Source of the DNA: Sulfopaludibacter sp963815475
GTDB taxonomy: Bacteria > Acidobacteriota > Terriglobia > Bryobacterales > Bryobacteraceae
Reading direction: 5' to 3'
NCBI GenBank assembly: GCA_963815475.1
Contig: CAWFHD010000003.1
Span: forward strand, 5,146,001-5,210,000
Length of the DNA stretch: 64,000 nt
The notes under the pieces are model-generated. The model saw only the letters and a program-made list of their open reading frames with translations. It had not been told where the DNA came from and did not search any database. A program made the translations under genes and the position numbers. How positions within the stretch are numbered: the stretch's first letter is position 1; each line of letters starts with the position of its first letter. Shown here piece by piece: positions 16,716 through 24,804 of this stretch.

Positions 16716-16731
16716 AAATTCTTGAACTGAA

Positions 16732-16881
16732 ATGCCTAAACGTACTTTTCAACCGAACAATCGCCACCGCGCCAAAACGCATGGATTTCGCAGCCGCATG
16801 GAAACCAAGAACGGCCGTGCGGTACTCGCCCGCCGGCGCGCCCGAGGCCGCAAGAAACTGACCGTCAGCTCCGAGAGGTAA
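16732..16881 (+). CDS. rpmH: Ribosomal protein L34
   Basis: 49 residues: MPKRTFQPNNRHRAKTHGF, then RSRMETKNGRAVLARRRARG. This is the standard bacterial L34, a small basic protein of the large ribosomal subunit. First gene of the conserved rpmH-rnpA-yidD-yidC-jag-mnmE block. Its last codons contain GAGAGG, which is placed to serve as ribosome-binding site for rnpA. Confidence 0.97.
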   Translation: MPKRTFQPNNRHRAKTHGFRSRMETKNGRAVLARRRARGRKKLTVSSER

Positions 16882-16884
16882 CAC

Positions 16885-17229
16885 ATCTCTGGTTTTCCGA
16901 AACGTGTCCGTCTGCTGCGCTCCAAAGACTTCCGAAGAATCTATGACACGGGCTCACGCTATTCCAGCCCGTTCTTTGCCGCTTTTTGCGTGCGTGAGCA
17001 ACAGGCTGACGGACCCCACATTGGCTTCACTCTCCCGCGCGCCGTGGGCAAGGCCGTGGTGCGTAACCGCATCCGCCGGCGTCTTCGCGAAGTCATACGG
17101 CTGCGGCTCGATCGGTTGAATCCACAGTGGTCCATCGTCTTCAATCCGCGGCGCAAAGCCTTCGACGCTCCCATCGCGGAGCTCCAGAGGGAAGTGGAGA
17201 AGCTCTTTCTCCGCTGCAATGGATCATAG
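16885..17229 (+). CDS. rnpA: Ribonuclease P protein component
   Basis: About 114 residues. Recognised from FPKRVRLLRSKDFRRIY at the N-terminus and the RNR motif AVVRNRIRRRLRE. It binds RNase P RNA and helps process tRNA 5-prime ends. No ATG, GTG or TTG lies between the rpmH stop (in the same frame, 16879-16881) and the conserved FPKR motif. The first canonical in-frame start is far inside the domain. The best candidate is ATC at 16885, six bases after GAGAGG. The start is therefore non-canonical or the sequence has a base error. Confidence 0.9.
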   Translation: MSGFPKRVRLLRSKDFRRIYDTGSRYSSPFFAAFCVREQQADGPHIGFTLPRAVGKAVVRNRIRRRLREVIRLRLDRLNPQWSIVFNPRRKAFDAPIAELQREVEKLFLRCNGS

Positions 17230-17423
17230 TCGGCGCTCTTTGCGTATATAAGTTTGGTGTCTCCCCCTTCCTGCCCTCGGCCTGCCGCTTCCATCCGACC
17301 TGCTCGGAGTACATGCGAGAAGCCGTGGAGCGTTATGGCGCGGCAAAAGGGGTCTGGATGGGTCTGCGCCGCCTGGCGCGATGCCATCCGTTTCATTCCG
17401 GCGGCTTCGATCCCGTCCGGTAA
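17127..17423 (+). CDS. yidD: Membrane protein insertion efficiency factor YidD
   Basis: The conserved YidD core is clear: WIIVGALCVYKFGVSPFLP, CRFHPTCSEYMREAV and HPFHSGGFDPV, with its cysteines. It is a small amphipathic membrane-associated protein that aids YidC. The first canonical in-frame start is GTG 17127, giving 98 residues and a long overlap with rnpA. The family normally begins only a few residues before the WIIVGAL segment, so a start near CTG 17214 is also possible. Position between rnpA and yidC is conserved across bacteria. Confidence 0.88.
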   Translation: MVHRLQSAAQSLRRSHRGAPEGSGEALSPLQWIIVGALCVYKFGVSPFLPSACRFHPTCSEYMREAVERYGAAKGVWMGLRRLARCHPFHSGGFDPVR

Positions 17424-17452
17424 CGCGCACTTTCGAACGGAATCTCTACTGC

Positions 17453-19225
17453 ATGCCAGAATCGGAAAACGGCGGTAACAGCAACCCGGCGCAGCCGCCC
17501 AAGCAAGAAATGTCCATGGAGATCAGGCTGCTGCTGGCCTTCGGTCTCATGGCCGTCGTGATGTTCGTTACGCCGTATTTCTTTAAGCAGCCGCCTCCGC
17601 CCGCAGCCAATAAAGCTATTCCCACGCAACAGGCTACTGACTCCGGCCAGACCGTCATTACTCCCACTGCAGCCCCGGCCGACGCGAAAACTCCCGCTGC
17701 CACCGCCGCTTCCGCAGTGCCGGTGCCCGGAGCCACCAAAGCCGAGTCGATGCCGAACCTGGTCATCGAGACCGACCTGTTCCGGGTGAACTTCAGCAAT
17801 CAGGGCGCGAACGTACGAAGCTGGATACTCAAGAAATACCGCGGCAACGATAACAAACTGCTCGACCTGGTCAACACCGCGGCTTTCTCCAAAGTGGACC
17901 CGCCACTCTCGCTCTACTTCTCCGGCCAGAAACCGCCCATCGACGTCAATCACGCCTCCTATCAGCAGACGGCCGATGCCGATGGCTTAGGCGTCGCGTA
18001 CGAATTCTCCGACGGCCACACCGCTGTCCGCAAGACGTTCCGCTTCCAGAAAAACAGCTATCTGGCGCAGATTACCGCCGAAGTTACGTTGGATGGCAAG
18101 CCCGTCCCCAGCCTGCTCCAGTGGCGCGGCGGCTTTGGCGATCTTACCCTTGCCAGCCCTTCCACCGAAGAGCAGGTTCTCTACTTCGATGTGCCCCAGA
18201 ACAAGCTGGTCTCGAACACTCTTTCCGCCGTGAAGAATGGGCCCGTGACCGCCAGCGGCAACTTCTCCTTCGCCGGTATCGCCGACAAGTATTTCGCTGC
18301 CGTTTTCCTGCCGGGAGAGACTGCGGGCGTCCAGGTAGTGACCCTGAAGGACAAGGTCCGCACCCCTGGGGAAACCACCGAAGCGGACTTCCCGGGCTTT
18401 GCGCTCTCCGATGGCGACGTCAACCACTTCGAGGTTTTCGTCGGTCCCAAAGACGTGAATCTGCTGAAGAGCCTGAACCCGAAATTGGAGCAGGTGGTCG
18501 ATTTCAGCTCGTGGATCCCCGGCCTGCAGTATCTTGCCAAGGCGCTCTTCCTGGTAGTCGCCTGGCTGAACAACACCTTCGTTCATAATTTCGGTTGGGC
18601 CATCGTGCTGGTGACGGTGATCATCAACCTCGCCATGTTCCCGCTGAAGCTCGCGAACATGAAGTCGATGCGCAAGATGCAGGCGCTGAAGCCGCAGATT
18701 GACGCCATCAACGCCAAGTACAAAAACATCAGCATGCGCGACCCCAAGGCCGCCGAGAAGAACCAGGAAACCATGGACCTCTATAAGAAGCACGGGGTCA
18801 ATCCCATGGGCGGCTGCGTTCCCATGCTGCTGCAAATTCCCTTCTTCATCGCGTTCTATAAAGTGTTCATGGTGTCGGTAGAGATGCGCGGCGCGGGTTG
18901 GCTCTGGGTCAACGACCTTTCACAGCCCGAGCACTTAATCCTGGGCTTCATTCGGTTTCTGCCCATTGCCATGATCGCCAGCCAGTTCCTGATGCAGAAG
19001 ATGACGCCCCAACCCGGTGGCGATCCCAATCAGCAGAAGATGATGATGTTCATGCCGCTGATCTTCGGCTATATGTTCTACCGATTCCCCAGCGGCCTGG
19101 TGTTATACTACTTGACCAGCAATTTGGTGAATATGGGGCAGCAGTGGTTCTTCAATCACACGGAGGCGGCGCAGGAGGCCGTTCGGTCCGTGGCGCCGCC
19201 CCCAAAAAAGAACGGCAGGAAATAA
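17453..19225 (+). CDS. yidC: Membrane protein insertase YidC
   Basis: 590 residues from ATG 17453. Layout: short polar start, first membrane helix (LLLAFGLMAVVMFVTPYFF, about 25-43), a Pro/Ala linker, a large periplasmic beta-sandwich P1 domain (about 100-365), then the C-terminal 60KD_IMP core with four or five helices: FGWAIVLVTVIINLAMFPL, the cytoplasmic loop MKSMRKMQALKPQIDAI and IPFFIAFYKVF. Inserts and folds inner-membrane proteins with or without SecYEG. The basic tail (PPPKKNGRK) is as expected. Follows yidD by 29 bases. Confidence 0.96.
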   Translation: MPESENGGNSNPAQPPKQEMSMEIRLLLAFGLMAVVMFVTPYFFKQPPPPAANKAIPTQQATDSGQTVITPTAAPADAKTPAATAASAVPVPGATKAESMPNLVIETDLFRVNFSNQGANVRSWILKKYRGNDNKLLDLVNTAAFSKVDPPLSLYFSGQKPPIDVNHASYQQTADADGLGVAYEFSDGHTAVRKTFRFQKNSYLAQITAEVTLDGKPVPSLLQWRGGFGDLTLASPSTEEQVLYFDVPQNKLVSNTLSAVKNGPVTASGNFSFAGIADKYFAAVFLPGETAGVQVVTLKDKVRTPGETTEADFPGFALSDGDVNHFEVFVGPKDVNLLKSLNPKLEQVVDFSSWIPGLQYLAKALFLVVAWLNNTFVHNFGWAIVLVTVIINLAMFPLKLANMKSMRKMQALKPQIDAINAKYKNISMRDPKAAEKNQETMDLYKKHGVNPMGGCVPMLLQIPFFIAFYKVFMVSVEMRGAGWLWVNDLSQPEHLILGFIRFLPIAMIASQFLMQKMTPQPGGDPNQQKMMMFMPLIFGYMFYRFPSGLVLYYLTSNLVNMGQQWFFNHTEAAQEAVRSVAPPPKKNGRK

Positions 19226-19229
19226 CCGA

Positions 19230-19847
19230 GTGACGGATCGCAAATACTCAGTAGGCACAATTGGCGCGAAGATCGACGGCTTTCTGAAGCCGCTGCTCAA
19301 CAGCGGAGGCTTCCAGGTTCGTTATGAGATCGGCGATAGCTCGGTCTCCGATGACGACTTCGAGACGCCCGATGTAGTGGTGAAGTTCAATGGTCCGGAT
19401 GTGGACCTGCTGCTCTCCAACAAGGCCGAACTGCTGCTGGCCCTGGAGCACATCACCATGGAGATGATGCGGATGCCCTCTGAGGACCATTCGCGCATTT
19501 CCTTCGACGCTAACGATTACCGCCTGCTGCGCATCGAAGAGCTGCGCCTGAGTGCCGTGACCGCGGCCGAAAAGGTGATTCGCACCGGTGTGCCGTTCCG
19601 CTTCAACCCCATGAACAGCCGCGAGCGCCGTGTGATTCACCTGGCATTGCGAAATGAATCGGCCGTGCGCAGCGAGAGCGCCGGCGCCGGTCCGCAGCGG
19701 CAAGTGGTCGTCTATCCCGCCGGAATGGCCAGCCTGCCCGAACCGCCGCGCAGTGCCGAACCGCCGCGCCATGATGGCCGTGGCCGGGGCGGCGACAGAG
19801 ACAGAGGCGGCGATAGAGGCGGTCCGCGTTCCCGGCCCAGAAGGTAG
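19230..19847 (+). CDS. jag: Jag/KhpB-like KH-R3H RNA-binding protein
   Basis: 205 residues beginning GTG 19230, four bases after yidC. The central region has a KH-like fold and the R3H-type motif NSRERRVIHLAL near residue 130, with FNPMNSRERR as in Jag/EloR/KhpB. The typical N-terminal Jag domain is divergent. The C-terminus is an unusual Arg/Gly/Asp-rich tail (RGRGGDRDRGGDRGG), resembling RGG RNA-binding tails. The location directly after yidC and before mnmE is the standard one. Likely binds RNA and affects cell-envelope growth. Confidence 0.82.
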   Translation: MTDRKYSVGTIGAKIDGFLKPLLNSGGFQVRYEIGDSSVSDDDFETPDVVVKFNGPDVDLLLSNKAELLLALEHITMEMMRMPSEDHSRISFDANDYRLLRIEELRLSAVTAAEKVIRTGVPFRFNPMNSRERRVIHLALRNESAVRSESAGAGPQRQVVVYPAGMASLPEPPRSAEPPRHDGRGRGGDRDRGGDRGGPRSRPRR

Positions 19848-19898
19848 CGCCAGTCACCAGCCTGCCGTATCCGCTAGCGTGCCGATCGAGACGAACCA

Positions 19899-21224
19899 GT
19901 GTTTCTCCAAGACACGATAGTCGCTATAGCTACCCCGGCGGGCCGGGGGGGCCTGGGAGTCGTGCGCATCTCTGGTCCCGAGGCGAGAAGTATTTCGGGC
20001 AAAATCCTTCGCTACGCCGAGTCGTGGATTCCCTGGAAAGCCCACCTATCGGAACTGCTGGACCGCGAGGGACACGTCGTCGATCAAGTCGTCGTCACCT
20101 TCTTCGAAAAACCCCGCTCCTACACCGCCGACGATCTCGTCGAAATCTCCTGCCACGGCTCTCCGATCGTTTTGCGCCACGCGGTGGACCGCGCCATCGC
20201 CGCAGGAGCGCGCCTGGCGGAACCCGGCGAGTTCACTCTGCGCGCCTTCCTCAATGGCCGCATCGATCTTCCCCAAGCCGAAGCCGTCCGCGAACTGATC
20301 GACGCAACCACGCTCTACCAGGCGCGCATCGCGGCGCAGCAGGTTAACGGTTCCGTCTCCCGCCGTATCGCGCCCCTCAAGGAGCAATTGCTGGAGTTGA
20401 TCTCGCTGCTGGAAGCCGGCATCGATTTCGCGGAGGACGACATCAGCGTCGCGCCGCCCGACGAAATTTTGCGCCGCCTCTCCCCTATCCTCGAAAGCGT
20501 GCGCCAGCTCGCGGCCAGCTTCGAGTACGGCGGATTGGTGCGCAGCGGCTTCACCCTGGCCATCGTGGGCCAGCCGAATGTCGGCAAGAGCAGCTTGTTC
20601 AACCGCTTGCTGGAACAGGACCGCGCCATCGTCACGGAGATTCCCGGAACCACGCGCGATCTGGTGTCGGAGACGGCGTCCATCGGAGGTATCCCGGTGA
20701 AGCTTTTCGATACTGCCGGTATCCGCGAAAGCTCGGAGTTGGTGGAATCGCTGGGGATCGAGCGCAGCTTTCAGGCGATGGTGGATGCTGACCTCACGCT
20801 GGTAGTGGTGGATGGATCGCAGTCGCTCGGCGACGCGGATCGGGCCTTGATCGAACGCGGCCGCTGCCTGGTGGTGCGCAACAAGTGCGATCTCGGGTTG
20901 CAGCAGGCGGAGCCCTACGCCACCTCGGCTGTGACCGGCGCGGGCATTGCCGAATTGCGCCAGGCGATCCTGGAAGCGGTCGCGCCCAAGGGAGCGTTCG
21001 AGCAGGAGACCGGCTTCATCACCAGCCTGCGCCACGAACAGCTACTGCGCGAAGCTGCGGAATATCTGGAGAAAGCTGGGGGAGCGGTGGAATCGGCAAT
21101 CCCGCACGAAATGATTCTCCTCGACCTCTATGCGGCGCTCCGCCCCATCGACGCAATCACCGGCGCTACCACCGCCGACGATATCCTGAACCGAATCTTC
21201 TCTACCTTCTGCATAGGCAAGTAA
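19899..21224 (+). CDS. mnmE: tRNA modification GTPase MnmE (TrmE)
   Basis: 441 residues from GTG 19899. N-terminal folate-binding domain (DTIVAIATPAGRGGLGVVRISG), helical domain, inserted G domain with GQPNVGKSS (G1, about 225), EIPGTTRD (G2), DTAGIRE (G3) and NKCD (G4), and the invariant C-terminal CIGK. Works with MnmG to modify U34 of certain tRNAs. Final gene of the rpmH block. Confidence 0.96.
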   Translation: MFLQDTIVAIATPAGRGGLGVVRISGPEARSISGKILRYAESWIPWKAHLSELLDREGHVVDQVVVTFFEKPRSYTADDLVEISCHGSPIVLRHAVDRAIAAGARLAEPGEFTLRAFLNGRIDLPQAEAVRELIDATTLYQARIAAQQVNGSVSRRIAPLKEQLLELISLLEAGIDFAEDDISVAPPDEILRRLSPILESVRQLAASFEYGGLVRSGFTLAIVGQPNVGKSSLFNRLLEQDRAIVTEIPGTTRDLVSETASIGGIPVKLFDTAGIRESSELVESLGIERSFQAMVDADLTLVVVDGSQSLGDADRALIERGRCLVVRNKCDLGLQQAEPYATSAVTGAGIAELRQAILEAVAPKGAFEQETGFITSLRHEQLLREAAEYLEKAGGAVESAIPHEMILLDLYAALRPIDAITGATTADDILNRIFSTFCIGK

Positions 21225-21241
21225 TCGTACGATCTACTTGA

Positions 21242-21247
21242 TATAAT
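21242..21247 (+). promoter_or_regulatory. Candidate -10 box of M16 peptidase gene
   Basis: A perfect TATAAT 29 bases before the ATG at 21277, in the gap after mnmE. No convincing -35 hexamer is seen. Confidence 0.35.
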
Positions 21248-21276
21248 CCGTCCACAGGATCTTAAACGGGTGAGTT

Positions 21277-24012
21277 ATGCGTCAGACGATACGATTTACA
21301 ACTGTTATCGCAGCTCTTTGCTGCGCCTATGCCGCCGCGGCACAAACTCTGCCTGCCGGTGTCCAGAAGGTGACCTCGGTTGAGGGCATCACCGAATACG
21401 CCTATCCCAACGGCTTGCGAGTATTGTTGTTTCCCGACGCCTCCAAGCCCAAACTGACTGTGAACATTACTTACCTTGTGGGTTCGCGCCACGAAGGTAA
21501 TGGTGAGACCGGTATGGCTCACTTGATGGAGCACATGCTGTTCCTCCGCACCAAGAGCGGAGTGGACGTCAAGAAGGATCTGACCGACCACGGGGCCCAG
21601 TGGAACGGCACTACCTCTGACGATCGAACTAACTACTTCGAGACCGTCAATGCCAGTGACGACAATCTTCGTTGGGCGATCCAACTGGAAGCTACCCGCA
21701 TGGTGAACATGCGCATCGAAAAGGCATTGCTCGACACCGAAATGACGGTGGTGCGGAATGAATTCGAGATGGGCGAAAACAGCCCGCTCAACGTTCTGTT
21801 TGAGCGCGCGCTGCAGGCGTCCTACATCTTCCACACCTACGGCAAGCCGACCATCGGCAACAAATCCGACATTGAGCGGGTGCCCATCGAGCGCCTCGAC
21901 ACCTTTTACCGCAAGAATTATCAACCCGACAACGCCATCCTCACTATCGCAGGGCAGTTCGATGGCGCCAAGGCGCTGAGCCTGGTAGCGGAAACGTTCG
22001 GCGCTATTCCACGCCCGGACCGCAAGCTCGAAGGCACCTACACGGTGGAGCCTACGCAGGACGGCGAGCGCCTGGTGACCTTACGGCGCGTGGGCGACGT
22101 CCAGGCAATCATCGGTGTATACCACACGCCCTCGGCGGTCCATCCGGATTCGGCAGCACTGCAGGTGCTGGGAACGATTCTGGGAGACAACCCCTCGGGC
22201 CGTCTGTACAAAGCGCTCGTCGACAATAAGAAGGCGGTAGCCATAGGCGCGGGCGACCGCCAGATGCACGATCCCGGTTACTTCATGTCGCAAGTGATTC
22301 TGCGCCAGGATCAATCCATCGACGATGCCAAAGACATCCTTCTCAAGGTGGTGGAAGGCCTGGCCAAAGAGCCGCCTTCCAAAGAGGAAGTGGAGCGCGC
22401 CAAGACGCGCATCCTGAAACAGTTCGACCTGAACCTCACCAATTCACTAACCATTGGGCTCACCATGAGCGAGTATGCGGCCTCGGGCGATTGGCGGCTG
22501 CTGTACCTGACGCGCGACCGCATCAGAACGGTCACGCCGGAGGATGTCGCACGCGTGGCCGGGGCCTACCTGAAGTCGTCCAACCGCACGATTGGCGAGT
22601 TCATCCCTACCAAGACTCCGGACCGTGCGGAAGTACCAACGGCGCCCGATGCCTCTGTGGTCCTGAAGGATTACAAGGGCGGCGCGATGGTTTCCGAGGG
22701 CGAAGCGTTCAACCCAACGCCGGCCAACATCGAGGGCCGTGTGCAACGCGCCAAACTGGCCAATGGCATGAAGCTGGTGATGCTGCCGAAGAAGAACCGG
22801 GGTGGCACGGTATACGTGCAAATCGGTTTGCAGTTCGGCGATGAGAAATCTCTTCAGGGCAAGACCTCCGTCGCGCAGCTTGCCGGCGGCATCCTGATCC
22901 GCGGCACGAAAAACAAGTCGCGCCAGCAGATCCAGGATGAGAGCGATCGGCTAAAGGCGAGGATCGGCGTGAACGGCGGAACAAGCGGCGCCAGCGCCAG
23001 CATCGAGACGACGGAGGAGAATCTGACTGGGGCGCTGCGTCTGGTGGCGGAGGTTCTGCGGCAGCCGTCGCTGGCGGAAAGTGAGATGGAACAGCTCCGC
23101 CAACTGGGGATTGCGTCAATCGAAAACATTCGCAGCGATCCGCAATTTCTCGGCGGCACGGAACTGCAGAGACATCTCAACCCCTATCCGCCGGACGACC
23201 CGCGATATGCCGCGATGCCGGATGAGCGGGTTGCCGAGATGAAAAAGGTGACCATCGACCAGGTGAAGCAATTCTACACTCAGTTTTACGGCGCCTCCAA
23301 TGGCGAGTTCATTATCGTCGGTCAGTTCGATCCGGTCGAAGTGAAGAAACTGGCCGCCGAGTTGTTCGGCGATTGGAAAAGTCCTGCCCATTTCGAGCAA
23401 CTCCCGGACCCGTATCGCAAGGTAGACGTCGCGGATCGTAAGATCGAAACGCCCGACAAGCAGAACGCGGTCGTCCTGGGCGGCATGAATATCAAGCTAA
23501 CGCTGGAGGATCCCGACTATGCGGCCATGACGCTGGCCAACTATATTCTGGGCGGTTCAGGCGGCTCACGGCTGTTCAAGCGGATTCGCGACAAAGAAGG
23601 ATTGAGCTATGGAGTGAGCTCTTCCGTGGGTGTACCGAATAAGGACAATGGCGCGGCGTTCCGGCTATCGTCCATCTGCAATCCGGCGAACGCGCCCAAG
23701 GTGGAAGCGAGCTTCCGCGACGAACTGGCGCACACCGTGAAGGACGGCTTCACAGCCGAGGAAGTGGAAGGCGCCAAGAAATCGTGGAAGGAATCGCGCC
23801 AGGTGCAGCGCTCCACGGACCAGACTTTACTCGCCGCGCTGTTGACCCGCGAACGCTTCGATCGCACCCTGAAATTCGACGAAGCGCTGGAAGCCGCGGT
23901 GTCGGCCCTCACGCCCCAACAGGTGAGCGACGCTTTCCGCAAATACGTGGATCCCTCCGCCATCACCTACATTAAGGCCGGGGACTTCAAGAAGGCAGGA
24001 GTGCTGCAGTAG
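21277..24012 (+). CDS. Exported M16-family zinc peptidase, two-repeat form
   Basis: 911 residues with signal peptide (MRQTIRFTTVIAALCCAYAAAAQ). The first M16 repeat carries the inverted zinc motif HxxEH (HLMEH, residues 82-86) with later glutamates in VVRNEFEMGE. The second half (from about 480) is a homologous repeat lacking the motif, as in pitrilysin-like and processing-peptidase-like fused proteins; it retains the substrate-binding segment GGSGGSRLFKRIRDKEGLSYGV. It would degrade small peptides in the periplasm. Single gene with its own candidate promoter. Confidence 0.9.
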   Translation: MRQTIRFTTVIAALCCAYAAAAQTLPAGVQKVTSVEGITEYAYPNGLRVLLFPDASKPKLTVNITYLVGSRHEGNGETGMAHLMEHMLFLRTKSGVDVKKDLTDHGAQWNGTTSDDRTNYFETVNASDDNLRWAIQLEATRMVNMRIEKALLDTEMTVVRNEFEMGENSPLNVLFERALQASYIFHTYGKPTIGNKSDIERVPIERLDTFYRKNYQPDNAILTIAGQFDGAKALSLVAETFGAIPRPDRKLEGTYTVEPTQDGERLVTLRRVGDVQAIIGVYHTPSAVHPDSAALQVLGTILGDNPSGRLYKALVDNKKAVAIGAGDRQMHDPGYFMSQVILRQDQSIDDAKDILLKVVEGLAKEPPSKEEVERAKTRILKQFDLNLTNSLTIGLTMSEYAASGDWRLLYLTRDRIRTVTPEDVARVAGAYLKSSNRTIGEFIPTKTPDRAEVPTAPDASVVLKDYKGGAMVSEGEAFNPTPANIEGRVQRAKLANGMKLVMLPKKNRGGTVYVQIGLQFGDEKSLQGKTSVAQLAGGILIRGTKNKSRQQIQDESDRLKARIGVNGGTSGASASIETTEENLTGALRLVAEVLRQPSLAESEMEQLRQLGIASIENIRSDPQFLGGTELQRHLNPYPPDDPRYAAMPDERVAEMKKVTIDQVKQFYTQFYGASNGEFIIVGQFDPVEVKKLAAELFGDWKSPAHFEQLPDPYRKVDVADRKIETPDKQNAVVLGGMNIKLTLEDPDYAAMTLANYILGGSGGSRLFKRIRDKEGLSYGVSSSVGVPNKDNGAAFRLSSICNPANAPKVEASFRDELAHTVKDGFTAEEVEGAKKSWKESRQVQRSTDQTLLAALLTRERFDRTLKFDEALEAAVSALTPQQVSDAFRKYVDPSAITYIKAGDFKKAGVLQ

Positions 24013-24019
24013 CAGTTAC

Positions 24020-24785
24020 TCAACTCTCAAAGATCAGGCTGGAGCAGGTGAGCCCTGCTTCAGCCTTCATCAACTCCGAGATGTCGATGGTTCGGACCTG
24101 AAAGCCTTCGCCCTGCAGGATCGCCGCTGTCTCGGGGTATGCCGATGGAATCAGCACCACGCCGCCGAGCGCCAGAGTATTGGCCGCCCAAGGCTCGCTC
24201 GCCGCGACATCCACCATGCGGTACTCGCGCAGCGGTTCCGGGTCGATCAGCGAGCGATTGATCAGAATCACGCCATCGCCTAACGACGTCACGGCCGATT
24301 TCAGATGCAGGCAGCGCCGCACTTCCACGGCCTCCACAGTATATCCGAAAGAGCGCCAATTCACGTCGGAACTGATCAATGCCCGCGGCGTTTGTCCGAG
24401 CCGAGGCGCCCACAAATATCCGGCGTCCCATGCGAAGAACGTCGCCGCCTTCGAGCGTTGCCGGCTCCTGAATCCAACGCAAGGGACGGAAGACCGAGAG
24501 CGCCGCCGCCAGGCTCTCCCCTTCGCGCCGTCGCGATGCCGCGCCCATGCGAGTCATCACCGCCAGTTCATCGAGCACCACGGCCGGATCTTCCACGAAG
24601 ACCGAATCGGGAAGATCCTTCTCGGCGGGCAGGGAAAGCACTGATGCTCCCATCTCCGCCAGAAAGCTCTCGTAAGCCTCGTGCTGCGCGTTTGCCTTGG
24701 CGATGTCGATCTCCTGCCGCTCCAGATACTCCAGCTCACAACTGTTAAGCGCGGGGCTGATTGCCCGAGTAATCGCAGTAAGCAT
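24020..24785 (-). pseudogene. Dimethylarginine dimethylaminohydrolase-like (DDAH) gene, frameshifted
   Basis: Two frames join into one amidinotransferase-superfamily protein of about 255 residues. Frame one runs from ATG 24785 (AGAGGA upstream) and has DSVFVEDPAVV (the acidic catalytic site), EPATLEGGDVLR and IFVGASARTNAAGIDQF. Frame two continues GYTVEAVEV, LHLKSAVTSLG (catalytic histidine) and the terminal cysteine region AEAGLTCSSL. The break lies at an AAA/TTT run at 24348-24350; removing one base gives ELALFGYTV as expected of the family. The enzyme would hydrolyse methylarginine or a related guanidino compound to citrulline. All catalytic residues are kept, favouring a sequencing indel. 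Confidence 0.8.
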
Positions 24786-24804
24786 GTTAGGTATCCTCTA
24801 GTGT

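Noticed and set aside
16464..16731. Possible replication origin next to rpmH
   Set aside because: No TTATCCACA-type DnaA boxes and no dnaA gene in the window.
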